DNA of 64,000 nt from Alphaproteobacteria bacterium (GCA_028871055.1 JAGWON010000010.1:1-64000), one strand, 5' to 3'; counted from the first letter of the stretch, positions 52,806 to 63,721 are shown. Notes: generated from the sequence alone by a model not told the origin. Program-made: numbers and translations.

Positions 52806-53292
52806 GTTCCGAACCCGCTCCCGATGCCCGAACCGAGCGGGACGCGCCGTTCTCGTTGCGCCCGAGCTGTCAAAGCCGCCGACTTCTGCCCGGCGTTGCT
52901 GTCAAGCTTGTAGCGTAATAGCAAAGAGTTTTCAATATATAAATGAGTATTCGCGATAAAAATCCCGATATTTAATAAGAGAACCGAAATAAATTGTGAA
53001 TGAAGGCGAAATATCGGCGCATCACGATGTAATCAATGGTTGATGATTGCTTATCGTCGAGATCATCGTGGTTAACCGCGACGTGCCGCGATGGACGTTA
53101 ACCGATCTCGTCCGACCTCGACCGTGGCGCGCGTCGTCGAGGGCGGCCGGCGACTTGCCGTCGTCTTCGACGGACCGCCGCGCGACGCGCGTCCGACGCT
53201 CCGGCCGGCCCCGATCGCGGCGGTTGCGATCCCGCGACAGACAGAGCGCGCCGGCCCCGCGGCCACCGATGTAAGGATTCGCGACTGGCCGG
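52806..53292. other. AT-rich non-coding gap upstream of the EPS regulatory operon
   Basis: Nearly 490 bases without a convincing gene. The part 52910-53060 is strikingly AT-rich for this genome (TTTTCAATATATAAATGAGT, then GATATTTAATAAGAG). It should hold the promoter of the leftward sugar-transferase/prsKRT operon. On the minus strand TTGACAGC occurs twice near 52870-52900. A short symmetric site ATCAATGGTTGAT lies near 53032. Open frames between 53047 and 53290 are Arg-rich and not credible. Confidence 0.6.
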
Positions 53293-53742
53293 TCAGCCTT
53301 GCGGCAGAGCCAGGTTGCGGTACATGAGCCGCAACGCGCGCTTCAGGTCCGCGAGCTCGGCGCGTGAAATGCCGGCGGCGGCAACGGCCTCGAAGCGGCG
53401 GGCGGTCGGGACCAGTCGGCGCAGGGCGGCGCGGCCTTTGGCGGTCAAGGCGACTTCGACTTCGCGGTTGTCGGTTGCCGACCGCCGGCGCCCGACCAAG
53501 CCGAGGCGGCTCAGTCGCGTCACCATGCGCGACAGGGTCGAGGCATCGATGCTGGTCAGGCCGCCGAGATCGACCTGGCGCTGCCCGCCGTTGTTCGACA
53601 GCACCACGAGCACGCGCCACATCTCGATGCTGAGGCCGTACCGGGCGAGCGCGTCCTTGCCGAAGCGCAGCGCGAGCGCCACGCCGACGCGGTTGACGAG
53701 ATAGGGCAGGTATTCGTCGAGATTCAACGTGGGCGGTCGCAC
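53293..53742 (-). CDS. MarR-family transcriptional regulator
   Basis: A 149-residue winged-helix protein. LNLDEYLPYLVNRVGVALAL opens helix 1, LSIEMWRVLVVLSNNGGQRQ leads into the recognition region IDASTLSRMVTRLSRLGLVG, and the wing is RRRSATDNREVEVALTAKGR. MarR proteins repress nearby genes and release DNA on binding small aromatic or other ligands. It is divergent from the LLM oxidoreductase gene, so that gene and itself are the likely targets; a palindrome lies between them. Confidence 0.9.
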   Translation of the reverse strand: MRPPTLNLDEYLPYLVNRVGVALALRFGKDALARYGLSIEMWRVLVVLSNNGGQRQVDLGGLTSIDASTLSRMVTRLSRLGLVGRRRSATDNREVEVALTAKGRAALRRLVPTARRFEAVAAAGISRAELADLKRALRLMYRNLALPQG

Positions 53743-53790
53743 GGCGTCGTCACCCGAAATCTGCTGCCGGAAATCCGGCCAAAAATTGCG

Positions 53791-53818
53791 TTTACAATAG
53801 TTGCACGTGCATTAAACT
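53791..53818 (+). promoter_or_regulatory. Promoter with MarR operator candidate
   Basis: TTTACA (53791-53796), then 16 bases, then TTAAAC (53813-53818) fit a sigma-70 promoter for the oxidoreductase gene. The perfect palindrome TGCACGTGCA (53802-53811) lies between the two boxes, a good place for a repressor. Its symmetry is seen directly; MarR binding is inferred from the divergent layout. Confidence 0.55.
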
Positions 53819-53878
53819 CGGGTCAACCGATCAGACAACGGCCGCCGGCGGACGCGGCCGGAAGGGAAGGAGGGCGTC

Positions 53879-54943
53879 ATGGAATTCGGCTATTTCACGC
53901 TGAGCGACAACCACTACGAAAACAACGCGCGCTCGGCCAATCAATTCGTCTCGGACATTCTCGACGAGGCGATCCATGCCGAGCATCTCGGCTTCCATTC
54001 GGCCTGGATCGGCGAGCACCACTTCAATTCGCTCGGCGTGCTGTCGTGTCCCGATCTCGTCCTCGCCAATCTGGCGGCGCGATCGAAGCGCATCCGGTTG
54101 GCGCCGGCGGTGACGGTGCTGCCGCTGCATCACCCGATCCGCGTCGCCGAGCAATGGGCGACGCTCGACCTCCTTTCGGGCGGCCGCGTCGAGTGGGCGG
54201 CGGGCCGTGGCTACGACCGGCGCGAGTATCAGCCGTTCCACGTCGATTTCGACGACAATCAGGCGATCTTCGAGGAAGGCATGGAGGTCGTGCGCCGACT
54301 GTGGAGCGCCGACGGCCAGCGTATCTCGCATCACGGCAAGCACTATCATTTCGACGACGTGCGCATCACGCCGCAACCGGTGCAGAAGCCGATCCCGTCC
54401 TATGTCGCCTCATTCTCCAAGCCGTCGGTCGAGCTCGCCGCGCGGCTCGGCTGCGGCGTGGTGGTGGCGCCGTTCGCCGCGGCGATGACTTTCGGCGGGT
54501 TGAAGCAGGTCGCCGAGCTCTATCACACGCTGTGCGCGAAACATGGCACCAAGCCCGGCCGGCTGATGTGCAGTTATTTCACGCATTTCGCCGACAGCAA
54601 GGGGCAGGAGGCGGCGCAGCGCGCGCGCCAGGTCCGCTACTACAAGGAATGCGTGATTCCGGCGTTTCCGAGCGATCCCGCGAATGTGCCGCCAAGCTAT
54701 CGCTATTTCATCGAGATGGTCGATCGCCTGCACAAGGTGCGGCCCGAGGACTTGACCGAGAACTCGGTGCTGCTGGGCTCGGCGCAGCAGATCACCGACG
54801 TCCTGAAAAAGGTCGAGGCCGCCGGTTTCAGCGAAGTGATTCTCTACTTCAACGTCGGGCTCAAGCCGCATCAGCAGGTGAAGGACGAGATGGTGCGCTT
54901 CAGCGAGCAGGTCGCGCCGGCGTTTCGCCGGAAGGCGGCCTAG
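53879..54943 (+). CDS. LLM-class flavin-dependent oxidoreductase
   Basis: A 354-residue luciferase-like monooxygenase. It begins [20 protein letters not shown], and [18 protein letters not shown] is the typical second strand-helix; [20 protein letters not shown] and [20 protein letters not shown] are family motifs. It likely oxidises an organic substrate with reduced FMN or F420-type flavin; the substrate is unknown. Start ATG 53879 follows GGAGG. The end overlaps leuB by four bases, converging. Confidence 0.9.
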   Translation: MEFGYFTLSDNHYENNARSANQFVSDILDEAIHAEHLGFHSAWIGEHHFNSLGVLSCPDLVLANLAARSKRIRLAPAVTVLPLHHPIRVAEQWATLDLLSGGRVEWAAGRGYDRREYQPFHVDFDDNQAIFEEGMEVVRRLWSADGQRISHHGKHYHFDDVRITPQPVQKPIPSYVASFSKPSVELAARLGCGVVVAPFAAAMTFGGLKQVAELYHTLCAKHGTKPGRLMCSYFTHFADSKGQEAAQRARQVRYYKECVIPAFPSDPANVPPSYRYFIEMVDRLHKVRPEDLTENSVLLGSAQQITDVLKKVEAAGFSEVILYFNVGLKPHQQVKDEMVRFSEQVAPAFRRKAA

Positions 54944-56049
54944 GCCAGCTTCTGCAGCTCGCCGAGCACGCGGTCGCCCATCGCGGTCGTCGAGATGCGG
55001 CTCATGCCGGCCTGCGCGATGTCGCCGGTGCGCGCGCCGCCGGCGAGCGCCTTGGCCACCGCCTGCTCGACCAGCTTCGCCTCGTCCTCCATGTCGAACG
55101 AATAGCGCAGCATCATCGCCAGCGACAGGATCGACGCGAGCGGATTGGCCAGATTCTTGCCGGCGATGTCCGGCGCGCTGCCGTGCACCGGCTCGTAAAG
55201 CGCCTTGCGCCGGCCGCCCTTGTCGGCCGCGCCGAGCGACGCCGACGGCAGCATGCCGAGCGAGCCGGTCAGCATCGCCGCGCAATCCGACAGGATGTCG
55301 CCGAACAGATTGTCGGTGACGATGACGTCGAACTGCTTCGGATTGCGCACGAGCTGCATCGCGCAGTTGTCGGCGTACATGTGCGTAAGCTGGACATCGG
55401 CGTATTCGGCGGCATGCAACTTGGTCACTTCCTCGCGCCAGAGCACGCCGGATTCCATCACGTTGGCCTTCTCGACCGAGCAGATCCGCTTGCCGCGCTT
55501 GCGCGCGAGCTCGAAGGCGACGCGCGCCACGCGCACGATCTCGTCGGTGGTGTAGACCTGGGTGTTGATGCCCCGCCGTCCGCCGCCGGGAAGGGTACTG
55601 ATGCCGCGCGGCTCGCCGAAATAGATGCCGCCCGTGAGCTCGCGGACGATGATCATATCGAGGCCAGCAACGACCTCGCGCTTCAAGGTCGAGGCGTCCG
55701 CCAGGGCGTCGAAGACGAAGGCGGGGCGCAGATTGGCGAAGAGCTCCATGTCCTTGCGCAGGCGCAGCAAACCGCGCTCGGGCTTCTGCGCGAACGGGAG
55801 GTTGTCCCATTTCGGTCCGCCGACCGCGCCCAGCAGGACCGCATCGGCGTCGAGCGCGGCTTTCATCGCCGCCTCGGTCAGCGGCGTGCCATGCCTGTCG
55901 AACGCGACACCACCGACCAGGTCCTCCTTGACCTCGAAGCTGGCGATGCGCCGCTTGTCGAAATATTCGATGACGCGCGCCGCCTGGCGCGTCACCTCGG
56001 GGCCGATGCCGTCGCCCGGCAGCAGCAGAATCTTCCGGTTGGATGCCAT
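54940..56049 (-). CDS. leuB: 3-isopropylmalate dehydrogenase
   Basis: A 369-residue enzyme of leucine synthesis, oxidatively decarboxylating 3-isopropylmalate with [23 protein letters not shown] is the family start, [15 protein letters not shown] holds the substrate loop, [20 protein letters not shown] supplies the metal Asp residues, and [20 protein letters not shown] is the NAD-binding loop. ATG 56049 chosen; an upstream in-frame Met (MPPIRGIM) is less likely. It follows leuD by 25 bases. Confidence 0.95.
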   Translation of the reverse strand: MASNRKILLLPGDGIGPEVTRQAARVIEYFDKRRIASFEVKEDLVGGVAFDRHGTPLTEAAMKAALDADAVLLGAVGGPKWDNLPFAQKPERGLLRLRKDMELFANLRPAFVFDALADASTLKREVVAGLDMIIVRELTGGIYFGEPRGISTLPGGGRRGINTQVYTTDEIVRVARVAFELARKRGKRICSVEKANVMESGVLWREEVTKLHAAEYADVQLTHMYADNCAMQLVRNPKQFDVIVTDNLFGDILSDCAAMLTGSLGMLPSASLGAADKGGRRKALYEPVHGSAPDIAGKNLANPLASILSLAMMLRYSFDMEDEAKLVEQAVAKALAGGARTGDIAQAGMSRISTTAMGDRVLGELQKLA

Positions 56050-56074
56050 GATGCCTCTTATGGGCGGCCGACAG

Positions 56075-56680
56075 TCAGAGCCAGGGCTGCGTCGCTTTGC
56101 GCCGGTCCTCGAACTTGGCGATCGCCGGCTCCTTCTTGAGGGTGAGGCCGATATCGTCGAGCCCCTCGAGCAGGCAGTGCTTGCGGAACTGGTCGATCTC
56201 GAAATGCACGGTTTGGCCGTCGGGGCGCGTGATAGTCTGGCTCGCCAGGTCGATGGAGAGCCGAGCATTCGATCCCTTGCGCGCGTCATCCATCAGCTGC
56301 GCCACGATGTCGGCCGGAAGCGCGATCGGCAGGATGCCGTTCTTGAGGCAGTTGCTGTAGAAGATGTCGGCGAAGCTCGACGCGATCACGGCGCGGATGC
56401 CGAAATCCAGGAGCGCCCAGGGCGCGTGCTCGCGCGACGAGCCGCAACCGAAATTCTCGCCCGCCACCAGGATTTCGGTCTTGCGATAGGCCGGCTGATT
56501 GAGCACGAAGTCGGGCCTCTCGGACCCGTCCGGATTGTAGCGCAACTCGTCGAAGAGCGCCTTGCCGAGGCCGGTCCGCTCGATGGTCTTGAGGTACTGC
56601 TTCGGAATGATCTTGTCGGTATCGACGTTGATCATCGGCAACGGCGCGGCAATGCCGGTCAGCGTGGTGAATCTCTGCAT
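56075..56680 (-). CDS. leuD: 3-isopropylmalate dehydratase small subunit
   Basis: A 201-residue swivel-domain subunit. [40 protein letters not shown] and [20 protein letters not shown] are diagnostic. With LeuC it isomerises 2- to 3-isopropylmalate. Start ATG 56680. Unusually, leuC is not adjacent: pstS lies between them. Directly upstream of leuB. Confidence 0.95.
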   Translation of the reverse strand: MQRFTTLTGIAAPLPMINVDTDKIIPKQYLKTIERTGLGKALFDELRYNPDGSERPDFVLNQPAYRKTEILVAGENFGCGSSREHAPWALLDFGIRAVIASSFADIFYSNCLKNGILPIALPADIVAQLMDDARKGSNARLSIDLASQTITRPDGQTVHFEIDQFRKHCLLEGLDDIGLTLKKEPAIAKFEDRRKATQPWL

Positions 56681-56794
56681 GGTCCGTCCGATCGGGAACG
56701 CGCGCCCGGGTTTAGCGGAGCGCAGCGGCCAAGGCAAGGCCGCAGTGCGGGCCGGTCGTGCGGAGGCGCCACGCGGCCGGGTTCTCGACGGCGC

Positions 56795-56830
56795 AAAAAA
56801 ACGAGGCTGGGATGGTGGTCCCGGCCTCGT
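56795..56830 (-). terminator. Rho-independent terminator after pstS
   Basis: On the minus strand ACGAGGCCGGGACC pairs with GGTGGTCCC-like sequence through to GCCTCGT, then a run of seven T. Outer arms ACGAGGC and GCCTCGT are perfect. It starts about 24 bases after the pstS stop codon and separates pstS from leuD. Confidence 0.85.
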
Positions 56831-56853
56831 CGTCTCGGCAGCGAAGAGCGAGT

Positions 56854-57909
56854 CTATCGCTGGTTGGATGCCGTCCAGATCGGCTTGCCGTCGGCGCCCT
56901 TGAAATCGCGCGTCCACGACGTCTCGATCTGCTGCACCACCGAGTTCGGTAGCGGGACGTAGTCGAGCGCACGGGCCTGGTCCTGGCCTTTCTTCAAGCA
57001 CCAATCGAGGAACTTGAGCACCGGCTGATTCTGCGCCGCCGGGTAGTCCTTCCGCATCAGCATGTAGGTCGCGGCGGTGATCGGCCAGCTCTTGTCGCCG
57101 GGCTGATCGGTCAGGATGAGGTAGAAATCCTTGACCTTGGTGAAATCGGCATTGGCCGCCGCAGTCTGGAACGCGCCCATCGTCGGGTCGAGCGTTTTGC
57201 CCGCCTTGTTGACCATCTTGGTGTAGGTCAGATGGTTCTCCATGACGTACGCGTATTCGACGTAGCCGATCGCGCCCTTGACCTGCTGGACGTTGGACGC
57301 GACGCCGGCATTGCCCTTACCGCCGACGCCGACCGGCCAGTCAACCGAAACGTCGGAGCCGACCTTCTGCTCCCATTCCGGGCTGACCTTGCCGAGATAG
57401 TTGGTGAAGTTGAAGGTGGTGCCCGAGCCATCCGAACGGTGGACGACCGAGATGCCCATATGCGGCAGCTTCACGTGCGGATTGAGCTTCTTGATCGCCG
57501 GGCTGTCCCATTCGGTGATCTTGCCGAGATAGATGTCCGCCAGCACCGGGCCGTTCAGCACTAGCTCGCCGGGCTTGATCCCCGGCAGATTGACGACCGG
57601 CGTAATGGAGATGATCACCGCCGGAAACTGCGCGACGTCGATCTTCGCGAGCTCTTCCGGCTTGAGCGGCTTGTCGCTGTTGGCGAAGTCGACGGTCTTG
57701 GCGGTGATCTGCTTGATGCCGCCGCCGGACCCGATCGCCTGATAGTTCACGGCGATGCCGGTCTCCTTGTGATAGGCATCCGCCCATTTCGCGAGAACGG
57801 GATAGATCGCGGTACCGCCGGCGCCGTTCAAGTCCTTGGCTTGCGCCGACACGGCAACCAACGCCGCGGCCAGCAGGCCGGCGAGCCCCCAAAGAATTCT
57901 GTGTTTCAT
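56854..57909 (-). CDS. pstS: Phosphate ABC transporter substrate-binding protein
   Basis: A 351-residue periplasmic protein with signal peptide [20 protein letters not shown] and cleavage near [45 protein letters not shown] and [18 protein letters not shown] carry the phosphate-binding loops. Start ATG 57909. Usually pstS is followed by pstC, pstA and pstB; none is near, so the permease genes must be elsewhere. It stands between leuC and leuD with its own terminator, so is likely regulated alone. Confidence 0.95.
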   Translation of the reverse strand: MKHRILWGLAGLLAAALVAVSAQAKDLNGAGGTAIYPVLAKWADAYHKETGIAVNYQAIGSGGGIKQITAKTVDFANSDKPLKPEELAKIDVAQFPAVIISITPVVNLPGIKPGELVLNGPVLADIYLGKITEWDSPAIKKLNPHVKLPHMGISVVHRSDGSGTTFNFTNYLGKVSPEWEQKVGSDVSVDWPVGVGGKGNAGVASNVQQVKGAIGYVEYAYVMENHLTYTKMVNKAGKTLDPTMGAFQTAAANADFTKVKDFYLILTDQPGDKSWPITAATYMLMRKDYPAAQNQPVLKFLDWCLKKGQDQARALDYVPLPNSVVQQIETSWTRDFKGADGKPIWTASNQR

Positions 57910-58035
57910 CGGACGAAGCCCCTCAGTTGTGAGTGATCGGTCGCGCCACGCACGCGACGCCCGCACTCTATGAGCGGCACAAGACGGACTTGTTACACTT
58001 CGGTTGCGGTTCTGTGACGATCCACCGCCGAGCGC

Positions 58036-59454
58036 TTAACCACGTGCCGGGCCGAGCGCACGCACATCGGCCAGCTTGCCGGTCACGGCGGCGGCGGCGG
58101 CCATCGCCGGACTCATCAGATGGGTGCGCCCGCCGCGGCCCTGGCGGCCTTCGAAGTTGCGATTCGAGGTCGAGGCGCAGCGTTCGCCGGGCTCGAGCCG
58201 GTCGGCGTTCATGGCGAGGCACATCGAGCAGCCGGCTTCGCGCCATTCGAATCCGGCTTCGATGAACACGCGGTCGAGTCCCTCTTCCTCGGCTTGATGC
58301 TTCACCAGGCCGGAGCCCGGCACGACCAGCGCGTTGACGCCCGCCGCCACCTTGCGGCCCTTGGCAACCTGCGCCGCCGCACGCAAATCTTCGATGCGCG
58401 CGTTGGTGCACGAGCCGATGAACACCTTCTGCACCGGCACGTCCATCAGCCGCGTGCCCGGCGTCAAGCCCATGTATAGGAGCGAGCGCGCCATCGCTGC
58501 GCGCTTGTCGTGATCGGCGACGTCGGCCGGATTGGGAACGGTGCCGGTGATCGGCAACACGTCCTCGGGGCTGGTGCCCCAGGTGACCTGCGGCACGATC
58601 TGCCGGGCATCGAGCCGCACCGTGGTGTCGTAGCGCGCGCCGGGATCCGACGGCAGCGTCTTCCAGAACGCCAGCGCCTGTTCCCAGGCGCCGCCCTTGG
58701 GCGCGTGCGGCCGGCCCTTCAAATATTCGAAGGTCGTCTGGTCGGGCGCGATCAGACCGGCGCGTGCCCCCGCCTCGATCGACATGTTGCACACCGTCAT
58801 CCGGCCTTCCATCGACAGGCCGCGGATCGCGCTGCCGGCGTACTCGACGACGTGGCCGGTGCCGCCGGCGGTGCCGATCTTGCCGATCACCGCCAGGATC
58901 AGGTCTTTCGCCGTCACGCCCAAGGGCAGGTCGCCGTCAATCTCGATCAGCATGTTCTTGGCGCGGCGCTGGATCAGCGTTTGCGTCGCCAGCACGTGCT
59001 CGACCTCGGAGGTGCCGATACCGAAGGCGAGCGCGCCGAACGCGCCGTGCGTCGCGGTGTGGCTGTCGCCGCAGACGATGGTCATGCCCGGCTGCGTCAT
59101 GCCCTGCTCGGGGCCGATGATGTGGACGATGCCCTGGCGGATGTCGGTGATGCCGTAATACTCGATGCCGAATTCCTTGACGTTGCGCTCCAGGGTCTCG
59201 ATCTGCTTGCGCGATTCCGGTTCCTCGATGCCGCGCGAGCGGTCGGTCGTCGGCACGTTGTGGTCGGCGACCGCGATCGTCGCCTCGGGCCGGCGCACGC
59301 CGCGGCCCGACGCGCGCAAGCCTGCGAAGGCCTGCGGGCTGGTGACCTCATGCACCAGGTGGCGGTCGATATAGAGCAGGCACGTCCCGTCGGGCTGGGT
59401 GTCGACGAGATGGCTCGCCCAGATCTTGTCGAAAAGCGTGCGCGGCGCGGCCAT
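58036..59454 (-). CDS. leuC: 3-isopropylmalate dehydratase large subunit
   Basis: A 472-residue aconitase-family enzyme. The [4Fe-4S] cysteines lie in [20 protein letters not shown] and [37 protein letters not shown] and [20 protein letters not shown] are further family motifs. Works with LeuD in leucine synthesis. ATG 59454 gives [17 protein letters not shown], the usual start; the frame upstream is not needed. It lies just downstream of rplS on the same strand. Confidence 0.95.
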   Translation of the reverse strand: MAAPRTLFDKIWASHLVDTQPDGTCLLYIDRHLVHEVTSPQAFAGLRASGRGVRRPEATIAVADHNVPTTDRSRGIEEPESRKQIETLERNVKEFGIEYYGITDIRQGIVHIIGPEQGMTQPGMTIVCGDSHTATHGAFGALAFGIGTSEVEHVLATQTLIQRRAKNMLIEIDGDLPLGVTAKDLILAVIGKIGTAGGTGHVVEYAGSAIRGLSMEGRMTVCNMSIEAGARAGLIAPDQTTFEYLKGRPHAPKGGAWEQALAFWKTLPSDPGARYDTTVRLDARQIVPQVTWGTSPEDVLPITGTVPNPADVADHDKRAAMARSLLYMGLTPGTRLMDVPVQKVFIGSCTNARIEDLRAAAQVAKGRKVAAGVNALVVPGSGLVKHQAEEEGLDRVFIEAGFEWREAGCSMCLAMNADRLEPGERCASTSNRNFEGRQGRGGRTHLMSPAMAAAAAVTGKLADVRALGPARG

Positions 59455-59470
59455 GACGACGTTCTGTTGC

Positions 59471-59980
59471 CTATTTCTTGGATGACATTTCGCGCATCGC
59501 TTTGGCACTGCGCTTTGCCGGTTTCTCGCTCTTGGTCGGCGCAGCTTCCGACGCCGCGGCTTCCGGCGTTTCGCCCGCCGATGCTTCGGGCGCGGCCTCG
59601 GGCGTCGTCGCTTCGATCATCGCTCGCTCGGCCTCGTTGATGCGCGCCGCCTTGCCGGCCAAGCCGCGCAGGTAATAGAGCTTTGCGCGCCGCACCGCGC
59701 CGCGGCGCACCACCTCGATCTCGGCGATGCGCGGCGAATAGAGCGGGAAGACGCGCTCCACGCCCTCGCCGTAGGAGATCTTGCGCAGCGTAAAATTGGA
59801 ATTCACGCCGGCATTCTTGCGCGCGATGCACACGCCTTCGAAAGCCTGGATGCGCTCGCGCTCGCCCTCGATCACCTTGATGCTGACCTTGAGCGTGTCG
59901 CCCGGCCGGAAGTCGGGAACGGCGCGCGCCTTCGCCAGCGCCTTCACCCCTTCTTTGTCGAGCATTTGCATGACGTCCAT
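59471..59980 (-). CDS. rplS: 50S ribosomal protein L19
   Basis: A 169-residue protein; the first ~115 residues are the conserved L19 core ([60 protein letters not shown]). It sits at the 30S-50S interface. A tail of about 50 residues rich in Ala, Glu, Ser and Lys follows ([20 protein letters not shown]). Start ATG 59980. Follows trmD by 14 bases, the usual bacterial order. Confidence 0.95.
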   Translation of the reverse strand: MDVMQMLDKEGVKALAKARAVPDFRPGDTLKVSIKVIEGERERIQAFEGVCIARKNAGVNSNFTLRKISYGEGVERVFPLYSPRIAEIEVVRRGAVRRAKLYYLRGLAGKAARINEAERAMIEATTPEAAPEASAGETPEAAASEAAPTKSEKPAKRSAKAMREMSSKK

Positions 59981-59994
59981 GGGTTTTCTCCGAC

Positions 59995-60705
59995 TTAGAG
60001 GCCGTCTCGCCGGCGGGCGAGATAGCGTTGCCACAAATCCGGGCGCCGCGTCTGCGTCGCCGCTTCCGCCTGGGCCTGGCGCCACCGGCGGACCTTGTCG
60101 TGATGACCGGAGACCAGAACCTCCGGCACCGCCCGGCCATGCCATTCCTGCGGCCGGGTGTAGTGGGGATATTCGAGCAGGTTCCCCGCGAAACTCTCCT
60201 CCGCCACCGCCGCCGCGTCGCCGATCACGCCCGGCAACAGCCTGACGCAGGCGTCGATCAGCGCGATCGCCGCCGGCTCGCCGCCCGAGAGCACGAAATC
60301 GCCGAGGCTCAGTTCCTCGATCGCATGCGCCTCGATCACCCGCTCGTCGAGGCCCTCGAAGCGGCCGCACAACAGACGGACGCCCGCACCCGCGCTCAAC
60401 CGCCTGACCCGCTCCTGGTCGAGCCGATGGCCGCGCGGCGAAAGATAGAGCAGCGGTCCGGGACGATCGGCGGTGCCGGCGATCGCGGCATCGACGACGT
60501 CGGGCCGGAGCACCATGCCGGGGCCGCCGCCGAACGGCGCGTCGTCGACGGTGCGGTGTTTATCGCCCGCGAAATCGCGGATGTCCACCGTTTCGAGCCG
60601 CCAGATGCCGCGCTCGAGAGCCTTGCCGGCGAGCGAATGGCCGAGCGGTCCGGGGAACATCTCCGGGAAGAGCGTCAGCACGGTGGCGGTCCACGGCGCG
60701 GTCAT
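59995..60705 (-). CDS. trmD: tRNA (guanine-N1)-methyltransferase
   Basis: A 236-residue SPOUT enzyme that methylates G37 of certain tRNAs and so prevents frameshifting. [20 protein letters not shown] opens the protein; [38 protein letters not shown] and [20 protein letters not shown] are the knot and SAM-binding motifs. Its start overlaps the rimM stop by four bases. C-terminal HTH-like domain present. Confidence 0.96.
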   Translation of the reverse strand: MTAPWTATVLTLFPEMFPGPLGHSLAGKALERGIWRLETVDIRDFAGDKHRTVDDAPFGGGPGMVLRPDVVDAAIAGTADRPGPLLYLSPRGHRLDQERVRRLSAGAGVRLLCGRFEGLDERVIEAHAIEELSLGDFVLSGGEPAAIALIDACVRLLPGVIGDAAAVAEESFAGNLLEYPHYTRPQEWHGRAVPEVLVSGHHDKVRRWRQAQAEAATQTRRPDLWQRYLARRRDGL

Positions 60706-61250
60706 CGCGACCTGCCTTTCCGACGCGGTTCCGGCGTTTCAAGCAACCCGATCGGCGGCACCACGACGACGCGTCTGCCGGCAACGTCGACCATCGGCAC
60801 CACGGCGACGGTGAACGGCACCATCACGCTGTCGCCGCTCTCGGGCTGGATCTCGAGGTTCGGACCGCCGCCGAAATCATGGACGGCGACGATGCGGCCG
60901 AGCGGCGTGCCGTCCTCGCGCTCCACGGCAAGACCGATCAGGTCGGCGTGGTAGAATTCGCCGGCCTCGGTCGCTGGCAGACGATCGCGCGCCACATAGA
61001 GCTTCTCGCCCTTGAGCCGTTCGGCGGCGTTGCGGTCCTCGATGCCCTTGATCCGCGCGATCAGCGCGCCGCGCGACGATCCCACCAGCGCGAGCTCGAA
61101 CCGGCGTGCACCCTTTGCGTCCTGCAGCGGGCCGTAGGCGGCGATGTCCTGCGCGCGCGCGGTGAAGCTCTTGAGCCGCACCAGGCCCTTGACGCCGTGC
61201 ACGCCGGCGATCGCGCCGAGACAGACCAGCGATGTGGCGGATGACGCCAC
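60702..61250 (-). CDS. rimM: Ribosome maturation factor RimM
   Basis: A 182-residue protein with an N-terminal RimM domain ([20 protein letters not shown]) and a C-terminal PRC-barrel ([20 protein letters not shown], then [18 protein letters not shown]). It helps assemble the 30S head near S19. It starts ten bases after rpsP and overlaps trmD by four bases. Confidence 0.95.
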   Translation of the reverse strand: MASSATSLVCLGAIAGVHGVKGLVRLKSFTARAQDIAAYGPLQDAKGARRFELALVGSSRGALIARIKGIEDRNAAERLKGEKLYVARDRLPATEAGEFYHADLIGLAVEREDGTPLGRIVAVHDFGGGPNLEIQPESGDSVMVPFTVAVVPMVDVAGRRVVVVPPIGLLETPEPRRKGRSR

Positions 61251-61260
61251 GCGGCTCTCC

Positions 61261-61692
61261 TCAGGCGCCCGCCGCCGGGCCGGCTTCCGGCTTCTTCTCG
61301 GCCTTGGCTTCGGCCTTGGCCTCGGCCGGCTTGGCTGCCGGCGCCGCGCCGGCCGGTGCAGCCTCGCCCTTCGCCGCTTCGACTTTCTTGCGCTCGGCGC
61401 GCGGCAAGGACCGCTGCGGCGTCTCGCGGATCTCGGGCCGCGCCATCATGCCGGCATCGGCGAGAAACAGCGTCACCCGATCCGACGGCAGCGCGCCCAT
61501 CTTGATCCAGTGCTGGATGCGCTCGCTCTTCAGCGTGACGCGATCCTTGTGCCCCTTGTCGAGCATCGGATTGTAGGTGCCGAGCTTCTCGATGAAGCGG
61601 CCGTCGCGCGGGCTGCGCGATTCCGCCACCACGATCGAATAGAACGGGTGTTTCTTGGCGCCGCCGCGCGCGAGACGAATCTTGAGTGCCAT
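61261..61692 (-). CDS. rpsP: 30S ribosomal protein S16
   Basis: A 143-residue protein. The first ~80 residues are the S16 core ([50 protein letters not shown]). A low-complexity tail rich in Ala, Lys and Glu follows ([20 protein letters not shown]). The start is ATG 61692 with GGAGA upstream; longer frames run into the ffh shadow. It follows ffh by 23 bases. Confidence 0.95.
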   Translation of the reverse strand: MALKIRLARGGAKKHPFYSIVVAESRSPRDGRFIEKLGTYNPMLDKGHKDRVTLKSERIQHWIKMGALPSDRVTLFLADAGMMARPEIRETPQRSLPRAERKKVEAAKGEAAPAGAAPAAKPAEAKAEAKAEKKPEAGPAAGA

Positions 61693-61715
61693 GGATCTCC
61701 TTTCGGGTTTCGGTT

Positions 61716-63107
61716 TCAGTGTCGCGTGGGATTGCCGGGCATGAGCGCCGAGATGCCGTGCCGGGCGAGGCCCTTCTGGCCGAGCTTGCCCATCCGCTTC
61801 ATCATCAGCGCCATGTCCTGGTATTGCTTGATCAGGCGGTTGATCTCCGGAACCGTCGTGCCCGAGCCGGCAGCGATGCGCTGGCGGCGCGAGGCGTTCA
61901 GCAGCTTCGGATTCTTGCGCTCGGCCTTGGTCATCGACGACAGGATCGCCGCCTGCCGCTTGAGCATGGTCTCGTCGATGTTCGCCTGGTCGAGCTGCTT
62001 CTTGACCTTGGCGACGCCGGGCAGGTGGCCGAGGATGCCGCCCATGCCGCCCATCTTGCGGAGCTGCGCGAGCTGCGCGGCGAGATCGTCGAGGTCGAAG
62101 CCGCCTTTCTCGATCTTGCGCGCGAGCTTCTCGGCTTCGGCGCGGTCCGAGGTCTCGGCGGCTTTCTCGACCAGGCTGACGATATCGCCCATGCCGAGGA
62201 TGCGCGAGGCGATGCGCTCGGCGTGGAAGGGCTCGAGCGCGTCGAGCTTCTCGCCGGTGCCCAAAAGCTTGATCGGCTTGCCGGTGACCGCGCGCATCGA
62301 CAGCGCCGCACCGCCGCGGGCGTCGCCGTCGATCCGCGTCAGCACGATGCCGGTGAGATCGATGCGCTCGGCGAAGGCCTTGCCGAGATTGACCGCGTCC
62401 TGGCCGGTCAGCGAATCGACCACTAATAACGTCTCGGCCGGCCGCGCCGCGTCGTGGACGGCGGCGATCTCGTGCATCAGCGGCTCGTCGACGTGGAGCC
62501 GGCCGGCGGTGTCGAGAATGACGACGTCGTAGCCTTCGCGTCGTCCGGTGTCCATCGCCCGCTTGGCGATCGCGACGGGCCTTTCGCCGGCGACGATGGG
62601 CAGCGAGGCGCCACCGATCTGCCTGGCGAGCGTCGCGAGCTGCTCCTGCGCCGCCGGCCGAGCCACGTCGAGCGAGGCGAGCAGCACCTTCTTCTTCTCC
62701 CGCGCCTGCAACAGCCGCGCGATCTTGGCCGCGGTCGTGGTCTTGCCCGAGCCCTGCAAGCCCACCATCAGCACCGCGGCCGGCGGCACGACGTTGAGAT
62801 TGAGCGCCCCAGAATCGCCCGGGCCGCCGCCGAGCGTCGCGACCAGATGATCGTGGACGAGCTTCACCACCATCTGGCCCGGCGTCACCGAGCGCAGCAC
62901 GTCCTGGCCGACCGCCTGCTCGCGCACCGCGTTGACGAAATCCTTCACCACCGGCAACGCCACGTCGGCCTCGATCAGGGCGATGCGGATCTCGCGCAGT
63001 GCCGCATTGACGTCGTCCTCCGACAGCGCGCCTTTGCGCTTCAGCCGGTCGAAGATGTCGGCCAGATGGCCGCTCAGGCTCTCGAACAAACGGTTCTCCA
63101 AACGCAT
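61716..63107 (-). CDS. ffh: Signal recognition particle protein Ffh
   Basis: A 463-residue GTPase. The N domain starts [20 protein letters not shown]; the G domain has [18 protein letters not shown] (P-loop), [24 protein letters not shown] and [14 protein letters not shown]; the Met-rich M domain binds 4.5S RNA and signal peptides ([20 protein letters not shown]). It targets nascent membrane proteins to FtsY. First gene of the ffh-rpsP-rimM-trmD-rplS run. Confidence 0.96.
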   Translation of the reverse strand: MRLENRLFESLSGHLADIFDRLKRKGALSEDDVNAALREIRIALIEADVALPVVKDFVNAVREQAVGQDVLRSVTPGQMVVKLVHDHLVATLGGGPGDSGALNLNVVPPAAVLMVGLQGSGKTTTAAKIARLLQAREKKKVLLASLDVARPAAQEQLATLARQIGGASLPIVAGERPVAIAKRAMDTGRREGYDVVILDTAGRLHVDEPLMHEIAAVHDAARPAETLLVVDSLTGQDAVNLGKAFAERIDLTGIVLTRIDGDARGGAALSMRAVTGKPIKLLGTGEKLDALEPFHAERIASRILGMGDIVSLVEKAAETSDRAEAEKLARKIEKGGFDLDDLAAQLAQLRKMGGMGGILGHLPGVAKVKKQLDQANIDETMLKRQAAILSSMTKAERKNPKLLNASRRQRIAAGSGTTVPEINRLIKQYQDMALMMKRMGKLGQKGLARHGISALMPGNPTRH

Positions 63108-63345
63108 TTATGGCCAGTGCGCGCAACGCGCGGACTGGCCTCCCCCCGCAGGGGGCAACAGGGCTAGGGCTCCCTGGAAGCGGGCCGGACCGTAGGCGCG
63201 CGGGCCCATCCTGTCAACCGTGTAACCTCGGTCGCAATTCGGCCATCACAATATCATCGATTCGCCGCGGAGGTTGAGCCGGCGCCGTCCCGTTGTCAGC
63301 GCGGATCCCAATTCCGGGATCGCCAACAGCTAGGAACTCCCCACC

Positions 63346-63696
63346 ATGATCCGTACCACCCTCGTGTCGCGCACGGCACTGTTCGCCGGCGCTCTCGTTC
63401 TCGCGGCGTTGCCGGCGTTCGCCCAGTCGAGCCCGCCGGCCGCATCGACGCCAACCGCCGGCACCCAGGCCGGCGCGACGGTCTCGACGCCGGCGGCGAA
63501 GGCCAATGTGAAGGCAAAGGCCGCCGTGAAGGCGAAGACCACCGCCAAGACCGTGAAGACGAAGACGGCCGTCAAGAAGGCGGTCAAGACGGCAAAGACG
63601 ACGGCGCACAAGCCGGCGACGAAAGCCATGCCCGCCACGCCGGCGGTGCCGTCGGCGACGGTTAACGGCAATGCCGGCGCTTCGGTCGGCCACTGA
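63346..63696 (+). CDS. Secreted Lys/Ala/Thr-rich (histone H1-like) protein
   Basis: A 116-residue protein. The signal peptide is MIRTTLVSRTALFAGALVLA with cleavage near PAFAQ. The mature chain is low complexity and strongly basic: KANVKAKAAVKAKTTAKTVK, then KTKTAVKKAVKTAKTTAHKP. Such KA-rich chains resemble histone H1 tails, yet the signal peptide would send it to the periplasm. The function is unknown. A small repetitive, GC-rich gene could be doubted, but the signal peptide, AGGAACT-like ribosome site and following hairpin favour a real gene. Confidence 0.65.
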   Translation: MIRTTLVSRTALFAGALVLAALPAFAQSSPPAASTPTAGTQAGATVSTPAAKANVKAKAAVKAKTTAKTVKTKTAVKKAVKTAKTTAHKPATKAMPATPAVPSATVNGNAGASVGH

Positions 63697-63721
63697 CGCC
63701 TGACTGATCGATTGCAAGGCG

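Noticed and set aside
50433-52913. 826-residue plus-strand open frame opposite prsK and the sugar transferase
   Set aside because: Same cause as above; the composition is that of an antisense shadow, and the opposite strand holds two well-recognised proteins.
53072-53620. Minus-strand 182-residue frame overlapping the marR gene
   Set aside because: Arg/Pro-rich and overlapping a clear MarR gene in another frame; no supporting start or family.
63346-63696. Lys/Ala-rich secreted protein as the PEP-CTERM substrate of XrtA
   Set aside because: It ends ATVNGNAGASVGH, with no PEP motif, membrane helix or terminal basic cluster.
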